64,000 bases of DNA, from positions 1,107,501 through 1,171,500 of the forward strand of contig WAEK01000017.1 of NCBI GenBank assembly GCA_011634665.1, written 5' to 3'. Each line of letters begins with the position of its first letter. Position 1 is the first letter of the stretch. Below the pieces are notes generated by a model. That model saw only the letters and a list, made by a program, of their open reading frames with translations, ran no database searches and was not told the origin of the DNA. A program made the position numbers and the translations under genes. The stretch is from Mortierella sp. BCC40632. Taxonomy: Eukaryota > Mortierellomycota > Mortierellomycetes > Mortierellales > Mortierellaceae. Below are positions 11,800-21,822 of this stretch, in pieces.

Positions 11800-13990
11800 C
11801 AAAAAGTTAAAACGTAGGATGGATTAACGAAAACAGGAGGGAATGACGAGAAAAGAATGGAGCAACAGTAATGGAGACGTGATTCGACGCGATTTCAATG
11901 CGAGGTAGAGTGATGAATGAGGGAGGCTATTGATTTGAATGGTAATCCAGAGAGGTGGAAGAGGGGAGGGAGGGGTGCGGGAGAGTAAGAGAATGTGGGG
12001 ACAGCAAAGTGAAAAGAGAAAAAGAGAAAAAGAGAAAAAGAGAAAAAGAGAAAAAGAGAAAAAGAGAAAGAGAGAAAGAGAGAAAGAGAGAAAAAGAAGG
12101 GCAAGTGTGAGAAAGAAAGGAGTAAAAAGAATTAGTGGTTCTGGGCACATTGGCTGTTGACATGACCGCAGCAGTCGGTTGTGGCAAGCGAGCGAGCAAC
12201 CTTGACCCAAAAGTCCGAGACAGACCATTTGCCTCTTGCTTGTCCGTGGGCTGAACATCAAACAAGAGGAGGACAGGGGTCCTGTGACGCATATGGAGCC
12301 AATTATGCATTAGGCGTCAACAGGAGCAAGACGCCACAGCCTTCAACTGTCGCTTGGCACTGGCTATTTTTCTGATTGATTCTCTCCAACCACAAATGAT
12401 AGCCTCCTTGTTATAGCCATTCCTGTTGATCGCATCTTTGATCCCGCTCATCTCTCTGGTCCTCATGACTAACCAGCATGCCGACCAACTTCCCAAGTTA
12501 TGGCACAGCCGGGCAGCCATGAACACTGAACTTGTCCTTGTTCAACTGGAGTTCACTCATCTTTCCATACCAAAGAATTTTGCAAGCCCAAGGTATTCAG
12601 CCTACCCCTTTATGCCATCGCAATAAATGGAAATCAAGGAGAAATGCACAAAGGAGAGCTCGACTACCATCCCGATAGAACGGCCATCTTGCAGACCTAT
12701 TGATTTCATGGACGAGGCCATAGCCTGCCAACAGCAACCCCAGCCTTCCAACAATGTATCTTTCGAGTCGGAACGCCACTGTGCCTTGAATACACAGGAG
12801 ATAAGCTACTGGGTCATAGTTAGGATAAGCTTCTGGGCAGAATAGTTTCAGGTTACCTCAAGGCCATTAGTAGAGGTCGAGGTACTGGTTTTTCTAATGC
12901 GATCGAGAGGGAGAGGAGGAAGTTCGAAAGAGCAGGCCCCGCAGATTACAATCAAGAGAATTGACGTAACTCTTTTTCGTCTAGAGAGTCTGCGAAAGGA
13001 AAGAAGGTTTGTCCAGTTGTCGACTCTTTTGCGGCGAATGCATCATTGACGTCTCAAAGCAACAGGGTCTGCTTGAATCCCAGAAACTTTATTGAGGCTC
13101 ACATCAATCTATTATGAGAAACATACAGCTCATCGCTAGCTAACGCGTTGTACTTTGTTCCTTAATCCTTGGAATGGGTATCATTTCCGGGCGTGTAAAA
13201 GTTATCTGTTAAAATAGATGGATGGACTTTCTGGTCACGGGTATTCATCTAGCCTGCTTCTGACATGCCTATAATGTCGACTCAAGGAGTTCAATGAAGT
13301 GCATACATCTGTTTTAGTCGCTGTTGGTGAAGCGCCACCTGTTCATCATCATGTCCATGGAAGCCCTCACATGATCATAGTATTCTCCGAAGTACAAACT
13401 CTCGAGTTTTGACCATCTCGGAAGTTTGTTTGAAAAGCAATGGGGCTCCTGGATGCTCATCACGCAATCGTTGGCAACCTCCTAGGCTTTAGTCTCTTGG
13501 CCGCCTAGGAGTTCGGCTAGGAGTGAGAGGGTGGTTCAGCAGCAACGAATAGTTTGCAGTGGTCTGGTGACAAAGTTGCTATGAAGTCGATAGGGACACT
13601 AAACATCCACTTCTGTTACAATATCGTGATCCAGCAGAAACAATTTTCGATGATCCTGTCGGGCTGTGGACCGATCCACGATTTTCCTCTCTAGACTGAC
13701 TTTCTATTCATTCGTTAAACTAAAGAGAGGCTCTTGAAATGACAAGCAAACAGAGGTTATTACTGCTGGTCATTCTTCGATTGGTTGTGCGATCGGCTTG
13801 ACTGTAGAACGTCTGGTGAGTCGAGTATGACCTTTGAGCCTCCCTTCATTCCTTGACTAGCCAAGAGCTGATACTAGAGAATCAAAGATAGGCGTCTTCA
13901 AAGATGCACAATGGATCCCATGACCTTGGCTATTTCTACTAGATACCGAGTAGAAATGAGCCTTGTATTAGTAGTGCCATGCGCTTCAAG
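11800..13990. other. intergenic region, no gene recognised
   Basis: Apart from a purine-rich microsatellite near the 8035-11799 gene start there is no open frame longer than about 145 codons. None reads like a known protein. Several short frames near 12300-12850 overlap on both strands and are probably chance. Confidence 0.5.
12011..12094. repeat. GAGAAAAA / GAGAAA microsatellite
   Basis: About six copies of an 8-bp purine unit (GAGAAAAA) pass into shorter GAGAAA units. It lies about 210 bp upstream of the start codon of the seven-exon gene, so it may sit in that promoter as a CT-rich tract on the coding strand. Confidence 0.85.
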
Positions 13991-14335
13991 TAGTGTTCTT
14001 CAACTCAACTCAACTCAACTCATGAGTTGAGTTGAGTTCAAACTTTCTCCCGACTCGTGTAACATGAGTTGAGTTAAGTCGAAGCTTTTTTCGACTCATG
14101 AACTCATGAGTTGAGTTGAGTTGAGTTAAGTTGGAGTGAGTCGACTCGCTTACAGGGTGTAGATACCCTGAGTTGAGATGTGTTCAACTTTTCAACTCAT
14201 GAGTTGAGTTGAGTTGAGTTCAAGCTTTTCGACTCATGAGTTGAGTTGAGTTCAGATTTTCCCCAACTCATGTGTGCATGAGTTGAGTTGAGTCGAACCT
14301 CCAACTCAACTCAACTCGACTCATGGGAAACACTA
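13991..14335. mobile_element. hAT-type MITE built of ACTCA/TGAGT pentamers
   Basis: A 345-bp element starts TAGTGTTCTTCAACTCAACT and ends CGACTCATGGGAAACACTA. It is flanked by a perfect 8-bp direct repeat GCTTCAAG (13983-13990 and 14336-14343), the target duplication length of the hAT superfamily. Its interior is almost wholly runs of the pentamer ACTCA and its complement TGAGT in alternating orientation, able to form several hairpins. There is no coding capacity. A truncated end of the same family lies at 36658. Confidence 0.85.
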
Positions 14336-14343
14336 GCTTCAAG

Positions 14344-16410
14344 GTTATCCAAATCTCACATCTCAGCTAAGGCGATGTCTGTATCAATTGTCGATCTGTA
14401 GACTGTATACCAGGGAGCAGCGGAACTCGGATCAAATATCGGGGCTATCACTTCCATCCGTGATAGCAAGAACATCGGCATTGTATCCAGGAATGATATC
14501 GTGTGTACCTCAATGGAACTACCTCGAAAGCAGAGGCAGAGTCATACGTCCTGAGAGGACCTCTTTTTTGGGCGTCGAGCAGCAGCACATGGACATTTGC
14601 TAGAGTCAAGAAGTCAAGACATGGGCATTAATCGATCGTTTGGCTTAAGGTGTCCAGAAAAAAATCAGAGTTAAAGTTCCTTGAGCCCTGGTTCCAGGTA
14701 GCCTTGAGGAGCCGCAGCCCAGTTCTCACCCCAGAGATTGAGGTGTCGATTTAGATCCTTGTGCAAGCTTCGCGAACTGGTCCATTCTTTACTAGTCTGT
14801 CGATGAGATGCTATGGTATGTAAAGAGTAGTGACCGGAGATGTTATGAAGCCTTCTAGGAGCCTTTTGCTCCAATGACTTTCTATTCGCCACGCCTGAAG
14901 CAGAATTGTGTACACAGAGATTGCTCCAAACTTAAGAGGCGTGGAGCTCCCAAGTTATTGGTGAGGAGGCATGCTACGGGGTGGAGGCATCACCTTTCAT
15001 CTAAATAGGTATTGTTGCGCCTTCCTCGAGCGTGACTGCAGCAGATTGCTTTCTGGAAGGGTGGTTATTGCGTCAATGGATAGGAGACTGAGGGGTTTGC
15101 CCGATGTTGTAGTCGATTTTGATTTGAAGTCCCGACAGGTCTTACTGCAGTACCTTTTTTTTTTTTTTTTTTTTCATTTTGACTTAAAAATAGTTCATTT
15201 GGTTGCCAGTTGGTATCTGGATCAAGAGATGGCGCTAACAGTATCAAGATAATTGTTGTCTCGAGCTGTTTTTGTTTTGACTCCACTTGATCCAGCTTAC
15301 GCCTCTGTAGGATCTCAAGAATAGTCCTTGGTCTGGAGAGTCATCTTCGTATGCGTCATGACAGTCTGACTTTTATATATTTACAAAAAAAAAAAAACAA
15401 TAGCCATCATGCCTTTTTCAGTAAGATATAAGGCTTTCAACTGCTTTTTTGACCTATTCCGCATAATCTGACATTTTATTGCACATCTGTCCCAAGATGC
15501 TCTCATTGGATTGATTTGTATCGTGCTTAGCATTCCTGACCTCACCTTGGACAGATATGTTTTTCTTTGACAGCATCAGATGCAATTGAGCTATTTCGAA
15601 GTGCAGTTCGTACCATTGCAAATAGGGGGGAGGGGGAGGAAAGTGGAGAATACTTTCTTTTGCTCCTCAAAATCTGCCTTCACCGAGATTAGGTTGGCCA
15701 GGAGTAGAGTATTGAAGTATGAGTACTTCAACAGTATCTACGGTTGTTTCCAACAGTGGATGGTATTAGTATCCCGATTTATTTGATCTACAGAGCCTTT
15801 TGTCTGCGGCAACAGCAAAGAAGAGCCGAACGCTTGTCTTTTGAGCGAGATTGTTAGATATCGGAGTAAGGCGTGCTTAGTAAGGTATGCTTAGTGGGAC
15901 TCTTGAAAGGGTCTTGTGACGAACGGTTAAGTTTCCTATCTGGAATATGAAGCGAAACGTTGATCTTTTCTGAATTGCCGAAGAGGATACATGCCTTTCA
16001 TACATGATCCCTTCCGCACCGTCTCATTTCTCAGCAGTAATGTTTGTCTCCATGATAGGCCCAAAGACTTCCCTCTGGGAGTCAGCATTAATTTTTAGGA
16101 GACAAGGCTGACGGAGGAAGGGGGGGTATGGAAAAGATGAGCCCATGTGTGATTCCTTTTCGCGTTTGGGCGCCATGGTGTCTTCTTTTTTTTTTTTTTT
16201 TCGTCTTCTTCTTCAATGGACGATTAGTCGCCTGGATATGGCTAAGGTAGAGAGGGACTGAAGGTTGAAGCACAGCGGAGATAGACTAAACGTTAGGTAG
16301 AATGAAAGGTAGAGGTAGGGATGAGTTCAAAAGATAAGGGGACGTGAGAAGACCAAAGGCGAAGGGACAATGGCATAAGAAAGCATGGAAGAAGGATTCA
16401 TAGACAGCCG

Positions 16411-16447
<37 letters not shown>

Positions 16448-17164
16448 ATAGCATCACCTAAGAGAAAAACACACTTCCGAGTGTTTAGTAAGAGGGGGGG
16501 TGAAAGTCTTCCTCCTAATCTCTAACGACATGACAAGACGAGACTTTGGTTGACCGGAGCCCATTGTTCAAGACAGGAGGTATACCATTTGTCCATCCAC
16601 GGGTTCCCTTGGTAGAAGAGACCTGGTCATATCTCTTTGTTGGGTGCGTGTAAAAAATCGACTTTTTTTCCTTCCTGAGAGTCAGTCTCATGCCTCGAAT
16701 AATGAGCTTTGCTCTTCGTATGAGTCGATTAGCCATACCACCAGGATGGACAGGGCTTAGTCGAGACAGCAGTCTCATAGGCATAAAACAAGAACTATTC
16801 ATAATCGCTCCTCCAGATCATGACTGTAGTGAATGTTCACTGAGATACGAAGAGTACCTGTGCGATAACGGAACAGCTTCTGTACCTTGATATTCTCGTA
16901 GGTATCAGGAAAACTTTATTATGACTATGAATACCGTCCCTATGCTTCACGTCTGCTGCTATACTCTCTAACTCCGGAATCTTGTGCACAACGGGCATCC
17001 ATCAAGGATCAAGATGAGCTTGCTTTGACTCATTTCTATGCTACTTCTACCAGCTCTTGCACTTCCACAGCTGGTCACCCTTGTTTTCCTATCTCCCTAT
17101 TTAAATAGGTGCCAGTAACTCTACCCTTTCTCATTTATGCGAATGTTTCTTTAATGGTAAGCCA
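14344..17164. other. intergenic region, no gene recognised
   Basis: The region contains poly-T (near 15159-15174 and 16185-16201) and a poly-A of about 33 (near 16410-16442). Open frames are short, overlap on both strands and match nothing I know. Decayed genes could be hidden here. Confidence 0.5.
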
Positions 17165-17848
17165 TCACTTGTCTAGTAGGGTAAAATCCTGGTATCCAAA
17201 GCCAGGCGCCACAATGCAGCTGACAAGAACCTCACCTCGGATAGGTTTTGCCATCTGCCACACTCCACCAGGCACTAAGACCTGGGGATGCTCCCCCCCT
17301 TCGATAGATGGACCAAGGCGAATGACTGAAGTTTCAGTGTCTGGGAACTCTCCGCTGCCTCCAAGGATCAACTCGAGTGGGCTACCGCGATGCCAAATCC
17401 ATAGTTCATCCGAACGAACCTTGTGCCACCGTGATACCTCGTTTTGCTCCAGGAAAAAGTAAATGGCTGTGGCTGCAGCTCGGTTTCCTGGGTAGTCGTT
17501 CGGAAGAAATTGATGACTTGATCTCCACGTCTCTCGAAACCAGCCTCCTTCGGGGTGTGGGGAAAGGTTGAGGGCAATGGCTAGAGGAGAGGGAGACTTG
17601 GTGGATGAAGTAGTTTTGTAGGCGATTTTGAGGTTAGTGTTGCGGTAGCTGTCCTGACCCACACCGTGAACTTGTAAAGCTTCATGGGATTCCTTAACAG
17701 TGGTATTAAGAGTAAGAGCCGTATACTCCACAGATTTATTGGAAAGGGAGGGGGGTAGCCATCGTATAGGTTGTTGTAACAGCCATCCGAGTATGCTTTT
17801 AAAGCAAGCGAACAGTGTGAGGTAGGCCAGTGAGTAGTTAACAAGCAT
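17165..17848 (-). CDS. cupin_5 (DUF985) family protein
   Basis: The C-terminal 145 residues form a DUF985/cupin_5 fold. It starts LNLSPHPEGGWFRETW, followed by TAIYFFLEQNEVSRWHKV with the metal-site-type His, then DELWIWHRGSPLELIL and GGEHPQVLVPGGVWQMAKP. It ends CIVAPGFGYQDF. This RmlC-like beta-barrel family is widespread in bacteria and fungi and has no firmly assigned reaction. The ATG used is the first in frame; the frame stays open 11 codons upstream. The first 100 residues include a hydrophobic stretch (YSLAYLTLFACF) and do not resemble the family. The true start may therefore lie in another exon, for example the short open reading from an ATG at 17987 whose possible donor is GTACGC. 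No TATA-like signal was resolved. Confidence 0.75.
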   Translation of the reverse strand: MLVNYSLAYLTLFACFKSILGWLLQQPIRWLPPSLSNKSVEYTALTLNTTVKESHEALQVHGVGQDSYRNTNLKIAYKTTSSTKSPSPLAIALNLSPHPEGGWFRETWRSSHQFLPNDYPGNRAAATAIYFFLEQNEVSRWHKVRSDELWIWHRGSPLELILGGSGEFPDTETSVIRLGPSIEGGEHPQVLVPGGVWQMAKPIRGEVLVSCIVAPGFGYQDFTLLDK

Positions 17849-18402
17849 ATAATAAGCAAGGAACAAGCAAGGAACAGGCAAAAAAAAGTTAGGAGTAAGT
17901 TAGGAGAAAGAAAGGAGAAAGAAAGGAGAAAGGAAAGGGTTTGAAAGGAGTAGAGTAGCGTACATTCTGGACTATACTTCTGCTCATGGTCGGAGGGAAT
18001 TCAGGTTGGAAAATTAGAGTCGTGTTCGGTGTTGAGGGACTGAGGATAAGGAAATCTCGTCAAGTTTTATGCATGTTCCTCTCTTCAATGAAGATCTTTA
18101 ATTTTTTTCATCTCGCATGACAGAGGACAGCCTATAAACAATATGTCTGCTGTGCAGGGTAGTATAGCATTGATCAGTGGATCGAACAGTAAGAATGAGT
18201 AAAAGAGAGATCAAGAGACGTGCATTTCGGATTTTCAAGTAACTGGTCTCGAACAATTTGGGTCCTACTAAGCCCTCCTTTCATGCCTGGATACCGCTTT
18301 CACCCTACTCATCAGCACGCTTTCTGCTTAGAGGTCGGCCTAGGATCGCCCATAAGCTCCGTCCATGATTGTTGTCGATTCCATTACGACAACACACCAT
18401 CT

Positions 18403-18437
<35 letters not shown>

Positions 18438-18690
18438 GACTCATAACAAATCTTGTCTTTCATATCCCCACAACTACCCGCCACAGGCTTAGAGCCCGAA
18501 CTCTTAGCCTAACTTGATAACACGTCCAACCGCTAAACTTTCATGCAAACCACTGTTAAAAAATTGGTGAGTTGTTTGCTCGACAATCCAACCCTGCCAC
18601 TAACGATGGGCTGAGAAGATATACGTTGCTACATGGCTGCACTGATACAGTTTTATACTTTGTATCTTTCTATGCACTCCAAAAAAATGA
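17849..18690. other. intergenic region upstream of cupin gene
   Basis: It holds the probable 5' exon or promoter of the cupin_5 gene near 17850-18000 and a poly-T of about 33 near 18404-18436. Nothing else is recognisable. Confidence 0.45.
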
Positions 18691-20045
18691 ATGGCTGACA
18701 TTGGCCTTGCTGTCTTTGGACGCATAGATATCGAACTCGCTGAGAATGAGATGCCAGGCCTGATGGTGCTTCGCCGCGAGTATGGTCGTCAACAGCTGTT
18801 CAAAGGTGCTCATATCGCAGGATCAGTCAGCATGACCGTCCAGACCGCTGTCCTGGTTGAGACCCTCACGGCCCTTGGCGTGGAGGTGGTCCTCCAGTGG
18901 AGACTTTGCAACTCAGAATCATGCCGCAGCTTCAATCGCCGCGTCAGGAATACCAGTAAGTAAATGTCGTATGAATTCAACTTGTTGATCATATTCAGGC
19001 TTCATCTAATTGAGTTTAGCAAAATACTGACCTTTCTCTCTTTCAGATTTTTTACATGGAGAGGCGAGACCGATGAGGAGTTTACCTGATATCTCGAGAC
19101 GCAACTGTTCGCTAAAAGGGATGGCAATGGCCTTAACATGCTTCTTGACGACGGTGCGACCTCGCTGTGTTGGTGTATGACAAATACCCACACCTCCTTC
19201 CAAATATTAAAGGGTTTCGGAGGAAACTACTTCAGACGTTGTCCGTCTGTTCGAGCTGCTAAAAACTAGCAAGCTCAAAATATCTGCCATTAGTGTTGAA
19301 CGACTCTGTAACCAAGACCAAACTCAATATCATTTAAGACTATCAAGAATCTTTGATCGACGGTATCGAGAGCGCAACGGACGTACTGATAACGGGGAAG
19401 GCAGCTGTGGTGGCAGGCTATGGCGACGTTGGAAAGAGGCCCGGTGCTGCTCTCAGGGGTATGGGAGCGTGTGTCATTGTCACTGAATTGACCCGATCTG
19501 TGGACTGCAGCCCGCTATAGATGGGACCCAAGTGAAGACTATGGAAGAGGCTGTTCTGGAAGGTGATATCTTTGTCACCACAACAAGCGGTCGCGACGTT
19601 ATTAATCGCAGGCGCATGACTATAATAAAAAACAACACCATCGCCTGTAACATCGGCCACAAGGATGTCGAGATTGACGCTGTCTGACTCGAGGAATATA
19701 CCATCAAGTACATTAATATCAAACCTCAGGTCGACCGCTCCAATATGACCTCGGACAACCAAATTATCCTTCTGGCTGAAAGTCATGTCGCTAATTTGGC
19801 CTACGCTGATGGCCATCTATCGTTTGTTTTGTCGAGTTCATTCTCGTGTCAAGTACTGGCTTTGGAATGATGCCTCGATGTACCCTGTTGGCGTTCACAG
19901 ATTACCCAAGATATTGGATGACAATGTGGCTGCTTCTCACTTTTTAAAGATTGGAGTCAAGCTCACCAAGCTTGACCGCGCTCAATGCGAGTATCTTAAT
20001 GTTGGATCTCCCGGTCCCTTTAAACCAGAGAACTACTGCTGCTGA
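18691..20045 (+). pseudogene. decayed S-adenosyl-L-homocysteine hydrolase gene
   Basis: The N-terminus is clear: [22 protein letters not shown], then a [15 protein letters not shown] stretch. Matching pieces follow in changing frames. They include a TQNHAA-type segment near 18910, GETDEEFT after 19060, GYGDVGK of the NAD site near 19420, DIFVTTT near 19568, CNIGH near 19650, and the C-terminal GPFKPE near 20020. Span and order match a full-length enzyme of about 440 residues, which clears the inhibitor S-adenosylhomocysteine after methylation reactions. Deletions, frameshifts and in-frame stops (for example TGA near 19685) show it is dead. An intron with GTAAGT donor at 18956 and CTTTCAG acceptor at 19046 falls exactly between GIP and the FTW segment, so this is a duplicated gene and not a retrocopy. 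A functional copy should exist elsewhere. Confidence 0.88.
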
Positions 20046-21011
20046 TTAAGGTATATTATGGCCATATCCTACAACACCCGATCCTTCGCTTTCTAGACTG
20101 AAGCGGTATGTGTGTGTGTGTGTGGGGGGGGGAAGCCGTGTAGTTGGCGAGGGAATTTTTAGCTTAGTGAGGAGAGCTTGTGGTAGACAAAGAGCGAAAT
20201 GGACATGTCCAATATGAGCAGCTTCCAGTGAAGAATAAAGTGCAGACGATAGCATAGCAAAAAGTGGGCTTAGATTGAGGGGGGGAAAGCCAAAAGTAGG
20301 ATGTGGAGGGCTCTTGGCGGGTCATGACAGCTACTCCATGGCCAAAGCCAAGTCAGGAATGGCAGAGAGAGAGAGAGAGAAAGAGAAAGAAAAGGCAAGG
20401 GGGTGGTGGCTGCTCTGAGCAAGGCAGAGAGAATGAGTCCCTGACATGAAGAGGCCGTCAACATTTAGAGTACTGCCTTTGGTAATGGTAGTAGCTTGGC
20501 AAAAGGTCGAGCTACCAAATCAAGACGCGAAAGCGCTGAAAGGATATCGATGGTGCGATTAAAAAAAAAAAAAAAATCAGCAGCACTTTTGACTTTGTAC
20601 ACGAGGAACCTCATTGGCTCCCAACACGGACCATTTAAAAGGATGCGCGCCTCAAGATCCCCAAGGCGACGCGACCAGACTACCGAGGATGAAAGCAATA
20701 CAGCTACGGAGACAAACAATGACTAAGAGTAGGAGATGCCTTTGGAGCATTTCCAGAAATTGGTAACCCCTGCCCCAATATCGAATTTTTAAGGAGGCGC
20801 AGGTCATGCCGACAGTCTGATAGCAGCAAAGGAGAATTTAGGCGGCACTTTTTTGACCACTTTACACAACAAGAGCTCACACAGATACGGATAGTATTGT
20901 CAGCGATCTTTTTTATCATGGAGCTGCGGCAGTTCGCCGGTTCTCCTCCCTTCTACTGGTTCTAGTCACTACCCTAATTCAGGTCTGCTTTTGGATGTGC
21001 TCTAAAAGTAT
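20046..21011. other. intergenic region, no gene recognised
   Basis: It contains a GT/G-rich stretch near 20107-20131, a GA microsatellite near 20364-20393 and poly-A near 20561-20576. No credible coding frame is seen on either strand. Confidence 0.5.
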
Positions 21012-21563
21012 TTAATTGCATAGAGACTTGGGCCTGAAAGAGAAGGATGGAGACTTGTACTCGCCGCAAGCCTCGTCAACGGCGTACAGGTAAGGGATGT
21101 TGGTGCCTGACTCCCTGATTCCAAGGACATCGTAATCGGCACACGTTCCGAAAGCACAGTGTCCTGTCAGCATTAGCTTGTAGGTGTATCCTGCACCATT
21201 CTGATACTCCTCCCTGGCCACAAATTGTTCCAAACTGCCACCCTTGTCAGTTGTCATGAATGACTTGGTGCAGGGCAATCTGGTGTTTTCTCCAGACATC
21301 TTGAAGACCTTGTCCTTTGCAAGAGTGAATCTCTGTTCAGATCCAAACTTTGTTTCATGGAAAGTGAACAGTTCGCCCTTGGATCCAAGTCGCAGCCACG
21401 ACCCATCCTGAGTGTTGATGAACCCAGAAACATCAGCGGAAGACGAGTGGACGCAGTAAGTCTCGCCATCAACAAGGGAGTTTCCTTGGATGTCTTTAGG
21501 GTAGTAGGCGGCTCTTGCGAACTGGAGGAGCGTCAAAGCAAAGGCGGCAGAAATAATCTTCAT
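21012..21563 (-). CDS. small secreted cysteine-rich protein, function unknown
   Basis: The 183-residue product starts MKIISAAFALTLLQFARA, a classic signal peptide with a hydrophobic core and an Ala-x-Ala cleavage site near residue 19. The mature chain of about 165 residues has six cysteines (YCVHS, LPCTK, GHCAF, GTCAD, EACGE, SLCN), suggesting three disulfides, and is rich in Gly, Tyr and Phe. I recognise no domain. The ATG was chosen because it gives the signal peptide; the frame is open 25 codons further up, but that extension is not signal-like. A TATAAAAGG box lies about 250 bp upstream. A truncated paralogue with a similar upstream region lies at 30034-30440, so the gene belongs to a local family. 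It could be an effector, a wall protein or a lectin-like secreted factor. Confidence 0.8.
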   Translation of the reverse strand: MKIISAAFALTLLQFARAAYYPKDIQGNSLVDGETYCVHSSSADVSGFINTQDGSWLRLGSKGELFTFHETKFGSEQRFTLAKDKVFKMSGENTRLPCTKSFMTTDKGGSLEQFVAREEYQNGAGYTYKLMLTGHCAFGTCADYDVLGIRESGTNIPYLYAVDEACGEYKSPSFSFRPKSLCN

Positions 21564-21813
21564 TGTAGTATGCTGAAAGAGACATAGAGGAGCAGACAGG
21601 GGTTCATGATTAGCAAAGAGCTTGAAACTTAAGAACAAACATCATCGTATGATTCAACCTTGCTCTTACATTCACAGACAGTGGAGAGTTGCGTGGTGTA
21701 AGTGGTTGGATATAGGACAAGTCTTGTCAGGGTATTGTAAGAGTCTTGTTGAGATAGAAGCCTAGGGAATTGTGGTTGAGTGTTGATATATGTTGGCAGG
21801 GATGCGAGCGGTT

Positions 21814-21822
21814 CCTTTTATA
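21814..21822 (-). promoter_or_regulatory. TATA box of the secreted protein gene
   Basis: TATAAAAGG is found on the minus strand about 250 bp upstream of the secreted-protein ATG. It matches the core-promoter consensus; the transcription start has not been determined. Confidence 0.5.
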
